Below, piece after piece: positions 1-12,800 of a DNA stretch of 64,000 bases. Position 1 is the first letter of the stretch; every line of letters starts with the position of its first letter. The position numbers were made by a program, and so were the translations under genes. Origin of the DNA: Xenia sp. Carnegie-2017 (taxonomy: Eukaryota > Cnidaria > Anthozoa > Malacalcyonacea > Xeniidae); NCBI RefSeq assembly GCF_021976095.1, contig NW_025813482.1:1217501-1281500 (forward strand), in the 5' to 3' direction. The notes under the pieces are model-generated. The model was not told the origin of the DNA, searched no databases, and worked only from the letters and a program-made list of their open reading frames with translations.

Positions 1-705
1 TGATTTAAAAAAATATATGAGCAAACAAAATCCAAAAAACATCATCTTGTAAATTCAAGATTTGAGTGGTAGCGGCAAGAGGCAAGATTTAAAGCAATAT
101 TTTGACTTTATTTGAAAGTCATCAAGCAAAGTGATTATTTCAGATACCGCTTGCTTGTAAAAAGTCACTTAGCTTACTAATCACTTTGAAATAAAATTGA
201 AATATTGTTGTCTCTTGCTGTTATAATTTGAATCTTAGTTTGTTGTGTGTATTCTCATTTATAGTATACTAGTCTTGTGTTGTAGCACTACTTAAAGGAA
301 TCAAATAAGAGACCAGACATTAATTTATGCCCCTTTTTAGGAAAAATGTGGTATCCTAATGGGAGACAAGTGAATTAAACTTGTTAAATTAGTATCCAAA
401 ACAAAGTTACACTATTCAATGAATATATGGAGATCTTAAACTTTAGACCCTGCATAGTAAGACTTAAAAACTCCAAGCTGCTTGTAGTATTTGTTTTGAG
501 TTATTTCAATTTAATTTTATCCAATCAGGTTTTGCATACCTTGTATTACAATGTTCAATGCAAACTATTTCACCAATTGATCTCAAGCTCTTTCAAACTG
601 ACGTTTTCCTTTCATTGTTAGACCTCAGTTTATGTTACAAATTTCAAACATTGTAATTAAATCAATGTAAACAAATATTACTGGACATTGTTTTCTTTGT
701 TAAAG
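1..705. other. Upstream intron or flank of the TMEM106-like gene, with an imperfect palindrome
   Basis: I see no convincing exon here. Positions of about 38-240 form an imperfect inverted repeat: the stretch around 85-150 (ending near AAAGTGATTATTT) pairs with the stretch around 175-240. The left arm is also similar to 45042-45122, so it belongs to a dispersed repeat family. The cytoplasmic N-terminus of the TMEM106-like protein, about 90 residues in human TMEM106B, was not found and probably lies upstream of the window. Confidence 0.4.
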
Positions 706-3700
706 GAAGTTGAAGGTGGCCATTGCAATAATTTTGACGCTGCTGATATGTGGAGTTGTGCTTTTTTTCCTCTTTCCAAGAACTCCTTCGCTGAAGCTTT
801 TATATGTCCATGATTACAATGCTTCCTTTTCAAATTATAGTGGTTATATATTCATTAAGGTAAATCTAATTTTTTATTTATGAAATGTTAAAAAGTTGAA
901 ACTTGCCAACGAGGTCTGAAAAAATCCTTTCCTGAAGAGCAACTATTTTGCCTGCGTGTGTTAGTGCCTTCCCCCTTTATTGATAATATATGACACAGAA
1001 TTGTAAAATCGCCTTTTAATTTGGGCTTTGATTAGTTAAATGCTCAAAAAACAGTGTTTCTCTAGTATCATTTCCTTGCAGTTTGCGTGGTTTTTGGTAA
1101 CTTCAAAAGGCAAAAATATAAATAATATGTTATTAAAATGAACTGAGCAAATACATCTTATTAACATTATTTGAAAAAGGTTTTTCATGAAGAAAACAAA
1201 AGATTTTTCATCTGTTTCGTCAAACTCATGTTAAAGTTTAGAGATACGTAGATACTCGAAATTGCTTGTAGACTCTCCACTTCCTGCTCGTGCCTGCCAC
1301 GCAATTTCTTGTTTCTTCCAAACTTTCCCGTATGTTTCTATAACTCTATAGAAACACGGAAAATGTTTTTTTCTATGCCTTAACTTCTAAGTAATCTCAA
1401 ATACTACATGCATAATATTGAAGTGATATTTTGGGGTTATTATCATAGAGATTATAAATAATACTAGAGGTGGCATCGTAATATAATCTATAGTTCAAAA
1501 TATGTTGCGCGTTTTTTTGGGAGCAAAATTCCCGGATGTTCAGCTACAATAGCCGGCTCTTTTTTTTTACTTTTTCGTACATATTATGGGTAAATACTAT
1601 AGTAAATACTATCAAAATCTAATTGTTGAACAATGCTTTCCTTTTTATCGTAATTTTAGATGGTTTAAACCACTCGTATTTTGCAAAACTAGTTTGTGTT
1701 GTTTTTATACTTATTAGGTAAATTATATAAGTCCGTAAATCATTGCTTGATAAAAGTCCTTTCTCGTCTTTAAATCAACCGCTAACAGACTTCAAAAAAA
1801 CATATATTTGTCATCCATACCAGAAAAATGTTAAAAATTGTTAAACTATGTGAATATGTAGGTTGTAGAAAAGAAAAACAACGAAAAACAACATAAGTTT
1901 TCATCGCGTACAGTTTAACGCTTAAAAATAACAAATTTTCTTAATGCTCGTACAAAAGACTAAAAAAAACTTACTAAAATATATTTTAAAAGAATTCAAA
2001 ACTCGAAGCAGACGGCAAAAACATCATTTGTTTACTTCGTGTTTTAATCCGGGACCAAAATTTGCCCCCCAATTCACTCGTCGCCTAAAAACGTCATCCA
2101 TGCCACCTCCAGTTTTATTTATAATCTTTACGGATATCCCCCCCCCCACACACACACTTAAAATAAATCATGTCAGTGCCACTGTGCGTAAAGAGTTACA
2201 ACAACTTTTTATGACCATTTTTCTGCCACCCTCCTCTTCCAGTGAGTGTATAACAAATGCTCTTTTAATGCCGTTTGTTTATTTTTATCTAGAATCGTTA
2301 TGTTGTGAAAAACTCAAACTTCGTGTCCGTTCGTTTAACATCATTATCCATCACTGTAACTTTCCTTAAAGTGGAAGTGTCTGATTCTCAACTTCCATAT
2401 AAGTTTGAAAAAAAGAGTGTTGATTTACGCTCTGAAACACATGTAGGTTATGTTATTTATATTATTGCAGCGTAGCAAAGTAAAGATTGTTAGATTGCTG
2501 TTCATAAAAGTACCAAATAAAGGGGGAAAAAATGTAATTCATTTTCCCAAGTTTTCTTAATGACTTCTCTTTATATCTTTTTTGTGAGAGGGCACACTTT
2601 GTTAGCAAAAATTTTCCCTTTCATCACGTCATAAGTTGTCTCTAAGCCTAGTGTCACGGTATAAAAAACTTCGAGGGAAAGAAAGCTTCAACGACCTCGA
2701 TAGTTAAAGTAGTGAATATTTGGATATTAATTTTATTAAGCATATCAAAACGTTGCAAACCTTAATTTTAGCAGGAACTAAATAAGCAGATACACGCATG
2801 TATTTGAACATTCGTACCCTCCAACTATCGAGTGGCTACGCTGCTTAAAAAAGCAAGTGTTAGGACGTATTAAACATCATTATCTATGCTTAGTAGCTAG
2901 CTGTATACGTTAGATTTTAAATATGTATTTTTGTGTATTTGCAAGAGAAATAATTATGACATAGTAATTGAGACATTGCACATCTTCAATACTCTTTGCT
3001 TTTGTTTGCGTTTCCAGTTTGATGTTATTGTAAAGACATCGTACAATAAAAAATCTGGTGGAAAATTTTTACAGTAAGTATGTTATTAAACGTAAAAGTT
3101 TCCCTATATGAAAGAGTGTTTGAGTGAGCTTATTGATATTGGATACAATGATTGTAAACTTCTGCTACATTTGTGTAACTATCGCTTGTTTTTAGGGAAT
3201 ATTGCAAGTTTTACCCATCCTATCTTATGATACCACTTCGTGTAAGGTAAGCAATTTTTTTTTCAAAAAAAAAACTTGATACGAGCAAATTTTTCAGGTC
3301 TTCAAAGCTTTTTTTGGTAACAATAGCGCGGAATTTATACAGAAATGTTGCTACGTAGCATGGATGATTGGGGTGGGGAGCAATATTCAAAGATGCATGT
3401 TTTAATCCGCAGATAACAATTGATTTTAAAGCAACTTCATACGGCAGAACATAGATACGAAAAAATATTGCGCCCTCTAACCCCCCTCCCCCCCCCGCCC
3501 CAATTATTGAGAGAGCCACGCCTCTGAGTTTATGAGGTCAATCAGTTCTTCCTTTTTGTGCCTTAAGAAGATGAGAAGATATGGCTCTGTTGTTTCACCT
3601 ATCTGAATGGCTGAAAGAATCAAATTATTTGACGTATTTTTATTTGCGATAAATTTGATGCAATTGCTATTAAAATTTATAAATTTATGTTTTCGAGTTG

Positions 3701-3966
3701 TTTGTTTTAACACAACACCGTATGGCGTATTTATTTCTCCATTAAGTGATTTGTAAGAATGGTTTTTGGCAAATGTCGTTTCCTTGGAACATTGCAATTG
3801 ATAACCATATCTTGTAGTTCATTAATAACTGGTAGCTAGTTTTTTATTTTTTGTTTTTAGTACTCAACTTCTGGCGTCTTTCCTTTTCCATTCTGTAACA
3901 CTGTCTGTTATCCAAGAAAAATATACGTCATGTTACTATAATTCTACGTCATCCTCCGTAAGTTAA
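706..3966 (+). CDS. TMEM106: TMEM106-like type II lysosomal membrane protein (3' exons, N-terminus missing)
   Basis: Five exons join with consistent phases: 706-859, 2293-2442, 3018-3073, 3196-3246 and 3861-3966 (stop TAA 3964-3966), giving about 172 residues. The first visible exon encodes one transmembrane helix ending in FFLFPR, a signature of the TMEM106 family. Then comes a lumenal domain of beta-strand character that aligns by eye with human TMEM106B: RYVVKNSNFVSVRLTSLSI matches the LNITNTLNITNNNYYSVEV region, EYC matches the YDFC region, and IQEKYTSCYYNSTS matches SQERYQYVDCGRNTT. The family sits in late endosomes and lysosomes, and its lumenal domain has an LEA2-like fold. The N-terminal cytosolic tail is not in the window. 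No frame break is seen. The paralogue (A, B or C) cannot be decided. Confidence 0.8.
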
Positions 3967-4689
3967 AGTGATATTTTTGTTTTTATTTCTATAGTCGTCT
4001 ATCCATATAATATTAACATACATGTATTAAGCACAATCATTGAGTCGATTGATTCACTAAAATAACTACTACGATTAGCTGTGATGATTTTCAATTTTGA
4101 TAGTTTCAAACAAAAACCCAACTTTAGCTAAACATCCGAATCTCATGTACAAAATATTTTTTCCTGAGTGCAACAAATCACGTGACAACTATGTGTAATC
4201 CAGTTGCTCATGCTGAAAACGAAAGTTAGTTTTTACGAGACACTTGGTTTTTAGTAAGAACCAGTAACGTGATAACCATGTGTACCTGTAACAATACTGA
4301 TCTTAATCACTCAAGTGCTATTTATGTCTAAAAAGTTAATAACATAACCTATTCATGACGTCATCGCATGCCGTTTTTCTATGAAAATTAAAGAGCCACC
4401 ACTGCTTTTTTTTTGCTGTGCCAGAAATCTTGCTATCCACATTGATATACGTGTTACACAGCTGTAGTGTCTGGTCGCAAACTTTGTGTTGAGTAAACAA
4501 AACTAAGGATTAACTTGATGGCAATGAATCTTATCATATGATACATGTCAAACTTTGTGCAATATGATGAAATACTTGCGGAACACGAAACAAAAATATA
4601 AATGATTTTGTTGAACGGCTCGTCAAAAGTGAATAATAGGTCCTGTTTAGTATGGAATGTGAATTATGTCGTCACTCAAAAAAGCGTTC

Positions 4690-4848
4690 ACTTAAGAAAT
4701 AAAAGATGTTTTTCGTGTTTGCACAGGCCGAGAGCAGATCAGTGCAACTCCGAGACTGAAGTTCGAGGAATGTGTTATCGTCCTTTGGAGAGTTCTCACA
4801 AATGTCATAAACCTTTGAAAACACGAAAAATCTTTCATTTCTTCTATC
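4690..4848. repeat. MITE-like inverted-repeat element, family copy 1
   Basis: The left end (AAGAAATAAAAGATGTTTTT) and right end (TTTCATTTCTTCTATCG region) are inverted relatives of about 28 bases, around a core containing GAGAGCAGATCAGTGCAA. The same core appears at about 5290-5400 and, more diverged, at about 8390-8510. No transposase is present, so it would be non-autonomous. Confidence 0.55.
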
Positions 4849-5116
4849 GATTAACAATAATGTGAAACATATAAATTTAAAACGAATGTGTTAATCTTTC
4901 CTCTAAAATGTATTGATGATTGATTTGCAAATTCTCTTTAATTGATTTAATTGATTTAGCTCAGGTCGATTTTTCCCATTTGTTTGCATCGAAGCTATGT
5001 TGCAGTGTCACAAATATCACGAAAAAGGCATCCCTGAAATATATTATAATTTTAGACCTTACTGTCACAACATATTTTGTCAAAGATTTCTTTATCTTTC
5101 TTGATGAAAATGCTTA

Positions 5117-5430
5117 GTTTATAATTAAGAAATAAAAGGTGTTTACTGTGTTTGTATAGTAAGCATCTTTCATTTCTGAATTAAGCTAAACATTTGTAAT
5201 TTAAGCAACAAACACAGTAACATAATTGTAAATAAAAGATGTTTACTGTGTTTGCACGGGCTTATGCAAACAGAGGAGACCTTTGAGAGAACTTGAGAGC
5301 AGATCAGTGCAAGCCCGAGACCGAAGGTTGCACATGCTCGAGAGCTCTGTCACACGTCTCCAAGGCTTGCATAAGTCAATGCAAACATGAAAAACATATT
5401 TCATGTCTTTTATAACTAGCAGTAATGCGA
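5117..5430. repeat. MITE-like inverted-repeat elements, family copy 2 with a shorter companion
   Basis: A short element at about 5125-5215 has ends reading AAATAAAAGGTGTTTACTGTG and an inverted CACAGTAACAT. It is followed at about 5228-5425 by a longer copy with the GAGAGCAGATCAGTGCAAGC core and the ends AAAAGATGTTTACTGTGTTT and ATGAAAAACATATTTCATGT. They look like nested or adjacent members of the family seen at 4690-4848. Confidence 0.5.
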
Positions 5431-5502
5431 AACAGCAAATTTGAAACAAACGTTTTAAATTTTCTTTTAAAATGTATTTCCTGATTGATTTGCAAATTGT
5501 CG

Positions 5503-5530
5503 TTGATTGATTGATTGATTGATTGATTTA
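5503..5530. repeat. (TTGA)n microsatellite
   Basis: About six direct copies of the tetramer TTGA/ATTG are visible. They border the MITE-like elements. Confidence 0.85.
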
Positions 5531-6001
5531 ATTGGCTGAGCTCAGATTGGTTTTGCACAGTCTAATGCAAACACAGCTATAGATCAACAGCGCACGCGTT
5601 TTATTATTTTTATTTTATAATAAGACATGCAGATATTGTCAACATGTAAATTTTCAATATTTCATTCGTATTTTTTAGAGATGATGCGATTAATGTTGCT
5701 TCTAAACATCAAGTCACTGTGGCTAATTGGTTATTAGGTTGTGATTTTGTAATGGGTTGTAAATAACCATGGAAACGAATCGTTTTGCACCATTTTAAAA
5801 TATTGCAAGTAATTGGGGATAGCACATTGAGAGTAAATTTTGCAGTCTTATGACGAGTAACGTAAACACTTAACTGTCAAAGTCAGATTTCATAGAATTA
5901 TGTGTATTAAATTATCGAGCAAACTTTTGTTGTCATAATGGGGAATGTGCGTCTCAAAGAAGACTTGTCCATGCTAAAGAAAAGCAAAATATTAAAGTTC
6001 T

Positions 6002-6091
6002 TTCAAAGCTTGCAACTTTCCTGTTGTAAGTGTGTCCTGTCAAAGTGTGTCCTTCAAAGCTTGCAACTTTCCTGTTGTAAGTGTGTCCTGT
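6002..6091. repeat. 39-base tandem duplication
   Basis: The segment starting TTCAAAGCTTGCAACTTTCC occurs at 6002-6040 and again at 6053-6091, essentially identical, which indicates a recent local duplication. Confidence 0.9.
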
Positions 6092-6830
6092 CCATGTCCT
6101 GTTTATATAACCATTGATCTTAGCTTAAATAACGGATAACGCATGTAAAATGCTAAAATTAAAGCCCGAAGTAAATCTTTCCATATCAAAGTTAGGGACC
6201 ATTCTTCTGTGGATTTGTATTACAAAATCTCAATTCTTGTAATATTTTGACTTTTACTCTTTTCTAATCAGACCAATTATAATTTATTACACAATTTTAA
6301 AAAGGTGGTCTGTTGTATTAACATCTGTATCGGTACGAGAACCTTCTAGCCTAATCTATTTACTTTGAGTTTTTTCAATATAGTAATATCATTCTTATAA
6401 ATATGTGATTGACAAGATAATTTTTCTTGGCGATCAGTTGGCGCTTTCAATCGTTCTTTAAAATGAAATCTCTCGCTTCTTACAGGACCTTCCATGCTTT
6501 TTTTAATCAACATGTCATGGCGTTTTTCTTTCCTTTCTTACGTTTTAGTGACTTTTTGGAGCTCAGTGTGTTATCAAACAAAGCGTCTTTGACTTCTAAT
6601 CCTTCAAATAAAACACGTGCTCACGAGATAAAATACGATAAGGTGAAAGGACTAAAAAAGGAGTTTAAAGAACGGTGATTGGTAGAATGCGTCAGATTTT
6701 AGCTATGATTTATCAGTTTGGCACGCGTGTTTATAAAGGCGTCGTGTGCGAAAGCCTTTAATAGTTCAAAGAGCCAGTAAACGAGAAACAATAACTGGAC
6801 GATTGAGAAACTTTCTCAACATATGTACAT

Positions 6831-9800
6831 ATGGGTAACGCTTGTACAAATTTGCCTTCAGATTATGAAATTGAAGTAAAAACAGGTACGTATTCGCCCC
6901 CAAATATAACATTCATGTCTTTTATTTAAAATTTTAATGTACTGTTCTTGCAAATATTCAAAACGGTAAAGCCGCAAAAACACGAATCATGCACTATCAC
7001 GACTTTCTTTACTGCCGAGGAAGAAAATTTTTGACCGGCAGAAAAAATAAAGTGAATTAAATTACGCATTAGATTTTACGATTTTGAGAAACAATAGCTT
7101 TTTCAAAAAAATTTGGATTTGGTCTGTTGTTGTGAGAAAGACAAAATACTGTTCACTTCAGACAACGATTTATTATTTACTACTTTTCATTTAGGATGTC
7201 CCTGCCATGAATGTCGTTAATTTAACACAGTATAATTTGTATGAAACAGTCATAGTCATTTTATAAATGACCGCTTATTACAGATTAAGTGATGTTGAAG
7301 ATCATCTTTAAATTTAACACACACTGTAAATGTAGCACTGTACTAAACGTGCATTGAACTCGAGCAAAACATAATCTATTTTAAGACACATACAGTTTTC
7401 ATCAAGTTACCTGATAGGAAGTACATTCTGCTGTTTTTGACAAAAGAAAACTGCGATGTATAACTCTTTACTCCGTCCTTTTAACCTGAGCATAAAAACA
7501 TATTTTGTTTGCGACCATGAATTTTCATTATTTTCCACTGACTGCATGTTTGGTGTTTAATGTGGTAGTAAAGCAAAAGACCTGCAACCATACTGTAGCT
7601 GCAGGCCATATTCCTAGTTGTTCGTGGTTTAACATCTTTTGCGTTATAGGAGATGTCATGGGTGCAGGAACGAACGCCAACGTCTTTATTATCCTTATTT
7701 CTGAGTCAGGAATACACTCACGCGCCATTAAGCTTGATTGTCACTGGCGAAATGACTTTGAAAAAGGTAATATCGATAAATTTAAAGTGGGCGGCATTTC
7801 TAATCTTGGCGCTATCGGAAAGATCTCTCTATGGCGGGACTCGTCCAGCTTGCACGATGGCTGGTTTGTTGAGTGGGTCAAGGTTCGAAACGTGCATTCT
7901 TGTGGGGAAGAATCCGACAGCTTTCCCATAAATAGATGGGTGCGGCGAAACCGAAGTATGGTCATTACAAAGTATGACTGTATGCTACCGCAATTTGATG
8001 AGTACCAAGAACAAAGGACTCTAGAAATCGTGGAAAAGAGAAAGAGTTATGTTTTGATAAGAAAATCGCCGGGCATGCCAAAACAGGTTACTCAAAACTA
8101 TTATCTCGTTTTTTTCTGAAAACTTATTAAGAATTTATGAAGTGCCATTTGGCACGTTGATTAATTTCTAACCCAGGTAAACCAAGGAGGCTTTACAATT
8201 GGAATAGTGGCAAAAAGGGAGACTTTCACAAAAAATAAATTGAAAAAAATTTCGAAAAACCAAACAACCAAACCAAAGCATCACGTTGAGTGCATGATTG
8301 CTTATAAATTTCACTTTTTACATACGCAATGTCTATCGCCATGGGATAATATTGTAGTGTATCGGTAAAAAGACCTTTGATGTTCTCACTCGAGAGCAGT
8401 TTATCGGAAACCCAACACTGAGGGTCAGGAGTTTGCAGTTGGTCAAGAACTCTCACAAACTTCCTCGAGGATGGCATAATCAGTTCAAACAGGAAAAGCA
8501 TGCACGAGCTAATGCAAATTCAATTCGAATAAATCAGCGACCGCGGTTTTTTTCGCTGTGTTGTGAGTACATTGCTTGTTTCATTTATAATTGTTATGAA
8601 AATTGCTGTAACCACTCAGAATGCGTTTTCTTCCTCTCACTGGCTAAATACAGTGAGAACGGTCATCAAGTATTATTGCTTAACACCATGACAATGTTAG
8701 CAATAACATGCTTCCCGCTCAGAAGAAAACACTATTTCTCCTCATCGTGGTTGTGAGTGTTGTCTTTGTTTGAGAACAAAGACGGGACGCATACTATAGA
8801 AATGATCCTATAAAGTACGGTCTTGGATTCAATGTGTTCTCTTTGAGTTTATATAGTTTGCCGATCGAATGATAAAGTTATGGGTTTTGAAGATGCACAT
8901 TTATTTGGCGCATGCGCATTTTACACGAAAATCATTGATCACCTACGTAATTTATATCATCGGACCTCGACTGTTAACCATTCACTTGAGATTTACCAAA
9001 CAATGTTGCACGCCCACGTCGGCTAGTGCTAAGTGCCATAAATATAAATGAGTCCACTAAATGTCGTTTTGTGGTTTACTTCAACTTTCTTTTTGTCCAA
9101 TTCATCCTCCACTAACACGTTGGCACACACAAAAAATTACCAAGACACATTAAAATAAATAAGAAATTCACCGTCAAAAGTCTATTCGCGCATATATTCT
9201 TTTCTTACTTGACTGAGAGATTGCGACATTGTGCCAATAACTTAGACGCATTAAGCCATAATTATTTAATTTCAATTCAAATTTCTTTCACATTGCAATC
9301 TTCGCTTATTATGCTTTCTATCTTTATTGTAGATTGAAAAACTACCCAAGGAAGAGCATTTTAGCAATAGTTACAAGGTACTTCCGTGTGGTAATTTGAC
9401 TCTTGTCAATTTCTTCAAACGAAGCGAGTTTGAACAAACAGATCTTTTCAATATTTTCTCTATTTGGCTTCAATTGATCTGAATGCGTTTACTTCAAGCA
9501 TTTATTTTTAGTCGTAAGACTCATCATTGGACTCAGACTCACTCAAAATTTAATCATGCTAGAGAGATTTGAGGGACCGGTTGCAAGAAGATTGGTTAGC
9601 GTTATCCACTGGGTAGTAAAATTTTCAAACTTGTAAAGTTGTTTATACTTTCCTTGCGGCCTAGAAATTTTTGTAATCTTGGAAGCTATATTTTCTTTTA
9701 GTGAATGCTCATTTCAAATCTTATATTTTTCCCTTTTAAGTGGTTTATTAAACGTTCAAAAATATGCTGTCCAGTGGATAGCGGTCTTCGTGCAACTGGC

Positions 9801-12800
9801 GAGCTGACCCTGCAATTTATACTAATTCATTACTTTAGAAATTTCTTGTTTTTGCTGTAAGTAAACACAAAAAATTTGCATAGCATGACCAATGGGCTGG
9901 ATATGTCGTTGGTGTTATAACTCCGTTGTCTGAAACTGGAAAATTGCGAGTTAATTTACAGTTGCTGACACCATTTGGGTTTTAATAAAATAGAGCAAAG
10001 AAAATCATTTCACATAAGAAAATTCTTTACAACTAGTGGGATATCCAGAGCACAAAGTATCGCTTGTTTGCCCAGTCCAAACTTACAAAGCTTACTACGG
10101 ATTCATGGCAAACTTTGGAAGATTTGAAAAATATCTACGTGGGAAAGTTCAAGTTACCTGAGGTAACGTAAAACTTAATCTTTACTTTGCTACACTTCGA
10201 GATAATTTGGTGGGATTATGTAAATTTGCTTTAGGTTTGAGCTCCAATAATTTTTACTCCCGGTAATAATGATAATCAACGTAATTTTGCTTTTTAAATT
10301 TTCGCCTTAACTTACACTCAAGGTTTATTCATTGTGTTGATTGATAATATAAAATTTATACTTAGAGATAGAATGTAGTTTAGCGGACATCACTGATGAA
10401 CACCAGTAGCCATTTTGCGGTGAGAATTACCCATGAGGACTGCGGGCACACATTATGTCGAGGGAAGCATAGAGGGAAAGCAACAACGACAATACGATAA
10501 CAAATACCCTTTCACAGTTTCACTCTGTAATATTTTGATAAAAATAAAAAAGTGTAAGTGTGCAAAATCTTAATGTTAGAGTTGAGTTTTTAAGATCTGG
10601 CTTTCAGAATAAATATCCACTGCCATTATCTTTACTTTGTGAGCCTGCACTACCACCAGTGTCAATAAATCAGTGTGAACCATTGAGCTCTATAAGACCT
10701 GGAGGGGCAAAGGGGCCTGGGCCTCGTGGTCAAAAACATGGCGGTAATGGCGGATTTTGGTGGTCAAAACTTCCACTTAACATCTTTTCAATAATTCACC
10801 CTCCTGATTTCTAATACTGTTTGTATGAACGAAAACAAGTGAGGAAAAAAATACATTATGATATTGACAGCATATCATGTGAAAATAATGCTTCAGCATT
10901 GCATGTGGAAAACACAGTGACAGACATACATCAAAAATAAAGAAAACGACGGTAGAGAAACGCTATTTTGGATGTACATTTAAGTTATTTTATGACATTT
11001 TAGCCTTTTAAAAGTGAAAATCAAACGGCATTCTTTACTAGCCTGTCAATCTCGTCAAACTTATACATTATTTCCATGCTTTTGTGGTTTGACTGTTTGT
11101 AAACAGTTTGCGCAATCCTATTTTGCTTTCCAATGGATAAATCTGTGTAAAAATGTCTTAAGGAAGGGAGAAAATGTTTTCAGTCCTATGACATAAGTTC
11201 AACTGAAAGTTTACTATGGATAAGCATCATAAGTGTATTGTCATACCTGATAAATCTACTGAAAACTCATAAAGAAAGCATGTTGAACTAGAAGAGCTTA
11301 CAAAAAAGAAAGTAATTCAAACACCATGACACTGTTGTTTGTAATTTGTATTTTGTAAACAGCTTCAGAATCTTTGATCTATTACTGAACAGAACTACAT
11401 TAATTTTCCATTGAAATTACAAACTTGGAAACTAAAGTGCATTGGTTTTCTAAAAAACACTGTCTATTGCTGTATGAAGGCAAAATAGTTATTTGACAGT
11501 GTAGGTGAAAAGAAATTTATCAAGTCTCCATAGATATTGGTCAAAATCACTTACAGTCTTTGAATTGTGTAATATATGTCATGAACACAAGATTTTTCTT
11601 AAAATGCTTAACCCTTCCGAGCACTACTACTCTGTTTTGTTTTAAACAATGCATAGGCACAATACCAATACTAATTATTTATATGTACAAACTAACATTT
11701 GGGAATTAAATGATAAACAACTTAATACAAAACTTTGTATTTTACATCAAGCCTTTGAATTAGTTCCTTTTATCTTGGTAAAAATATTAACAATGAAAGA
11801 CTTACATAAATCAAGTTTCTAAATAATATTTTGTACAAAGAAACTAAATAATTGGAAAGGTCAGCATGTTGGAAGACAGACTTTGCTTCTTGACATTAGG
11901 CTGTTTGACCATGAGCAAATTTAAATTCTGTTTACAATCTTGTTTAAAGAGTTCTTTTATTGATTTCTACTAATTCTTCACAAGACAACAGCGAATCTCC
12001 TTTGCCATCTAGTTTCTATTTCTCTTACATCTTAACTCTAATAAATCCAATGCATTCACATGAATTTGTGGATCATCTGGAATCATACCAAGTATGGATT
12101 TGATGAGATGAGTATAATATGTTTAATTCTTTCATGCATATTAATGATATAATCATGCTACTGTTGAACAAAATTTAATGTAGAAACAAATCTTAGTACA
12201 TTGTCTAAATACACTACTTTTATCTTGGTTTCTAAGCAGTAAACCTGCTTTACTATAACAATAAATATTTCATTTATGAAACGCTAAGTAGTACTTTAAA
12301 ATTGCTAAGTAAACCAACTTTCTCTAAATCCTGTATTATAATTGTCTACTATACAGCCAGTCAAATTGAGCAGGTATACAATTTAATAGTATATTTTATT
12401 ATAAATAAAATATATACCATAGTTCATACACCTTGTATGGCACCGTATTCAACTTTCTGTCACAACCTTTATTGTAAATCCTCCCTTCATCTCTTTCTCA
12501 AAAAAAACATGAACAAATTCATGCCCTACTTTTGGGAGGTAAACTCAATCTAAATCAGGAGAGTTTAGCTTGATGCCTTGATCAATGATACAAGATGGAT
12601 GCAAAACTCGATAAAAATTGATAGCTTCGACATCGTCCGGCGAGAGCGATTAAGTGAAGAACAAAATAAGACTGGACCAAAATAACTTCAAATTAAAACT
12701 TAGTAGGTAGAAACAATCTTCAAGTATCGTATTAAAAATGTAAGTAAAACTAATACTGTAGCTAACAATTTACTGAGGTGCTGAATGTTTCATTTCTGTC

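Larger units (their letters stand above)
3967..6830. other. Intergenic region between TMEM106-like and lipoxygenase genes
   Basis: No gene was recognised. The region holds several short inverted-repeat elements (listed separately), a TTGA microsatellite at about 5503-5530, and a 39-base direct duplication (6002-6040 and 6053-6091). The last 60 bases or so before 6831 are probably the 5' UTR and promoter of the lipoxygenase gene, but no clear core promoter motif is visible. Confidence 0.5.

Noticed and set aside
1944-2369. 141-codon plus-strand frame
   Set aside because: It overlaps TMEM106-like exon 2 (2293-2442) in another frame; the exon frame has splice sites and family similarity.
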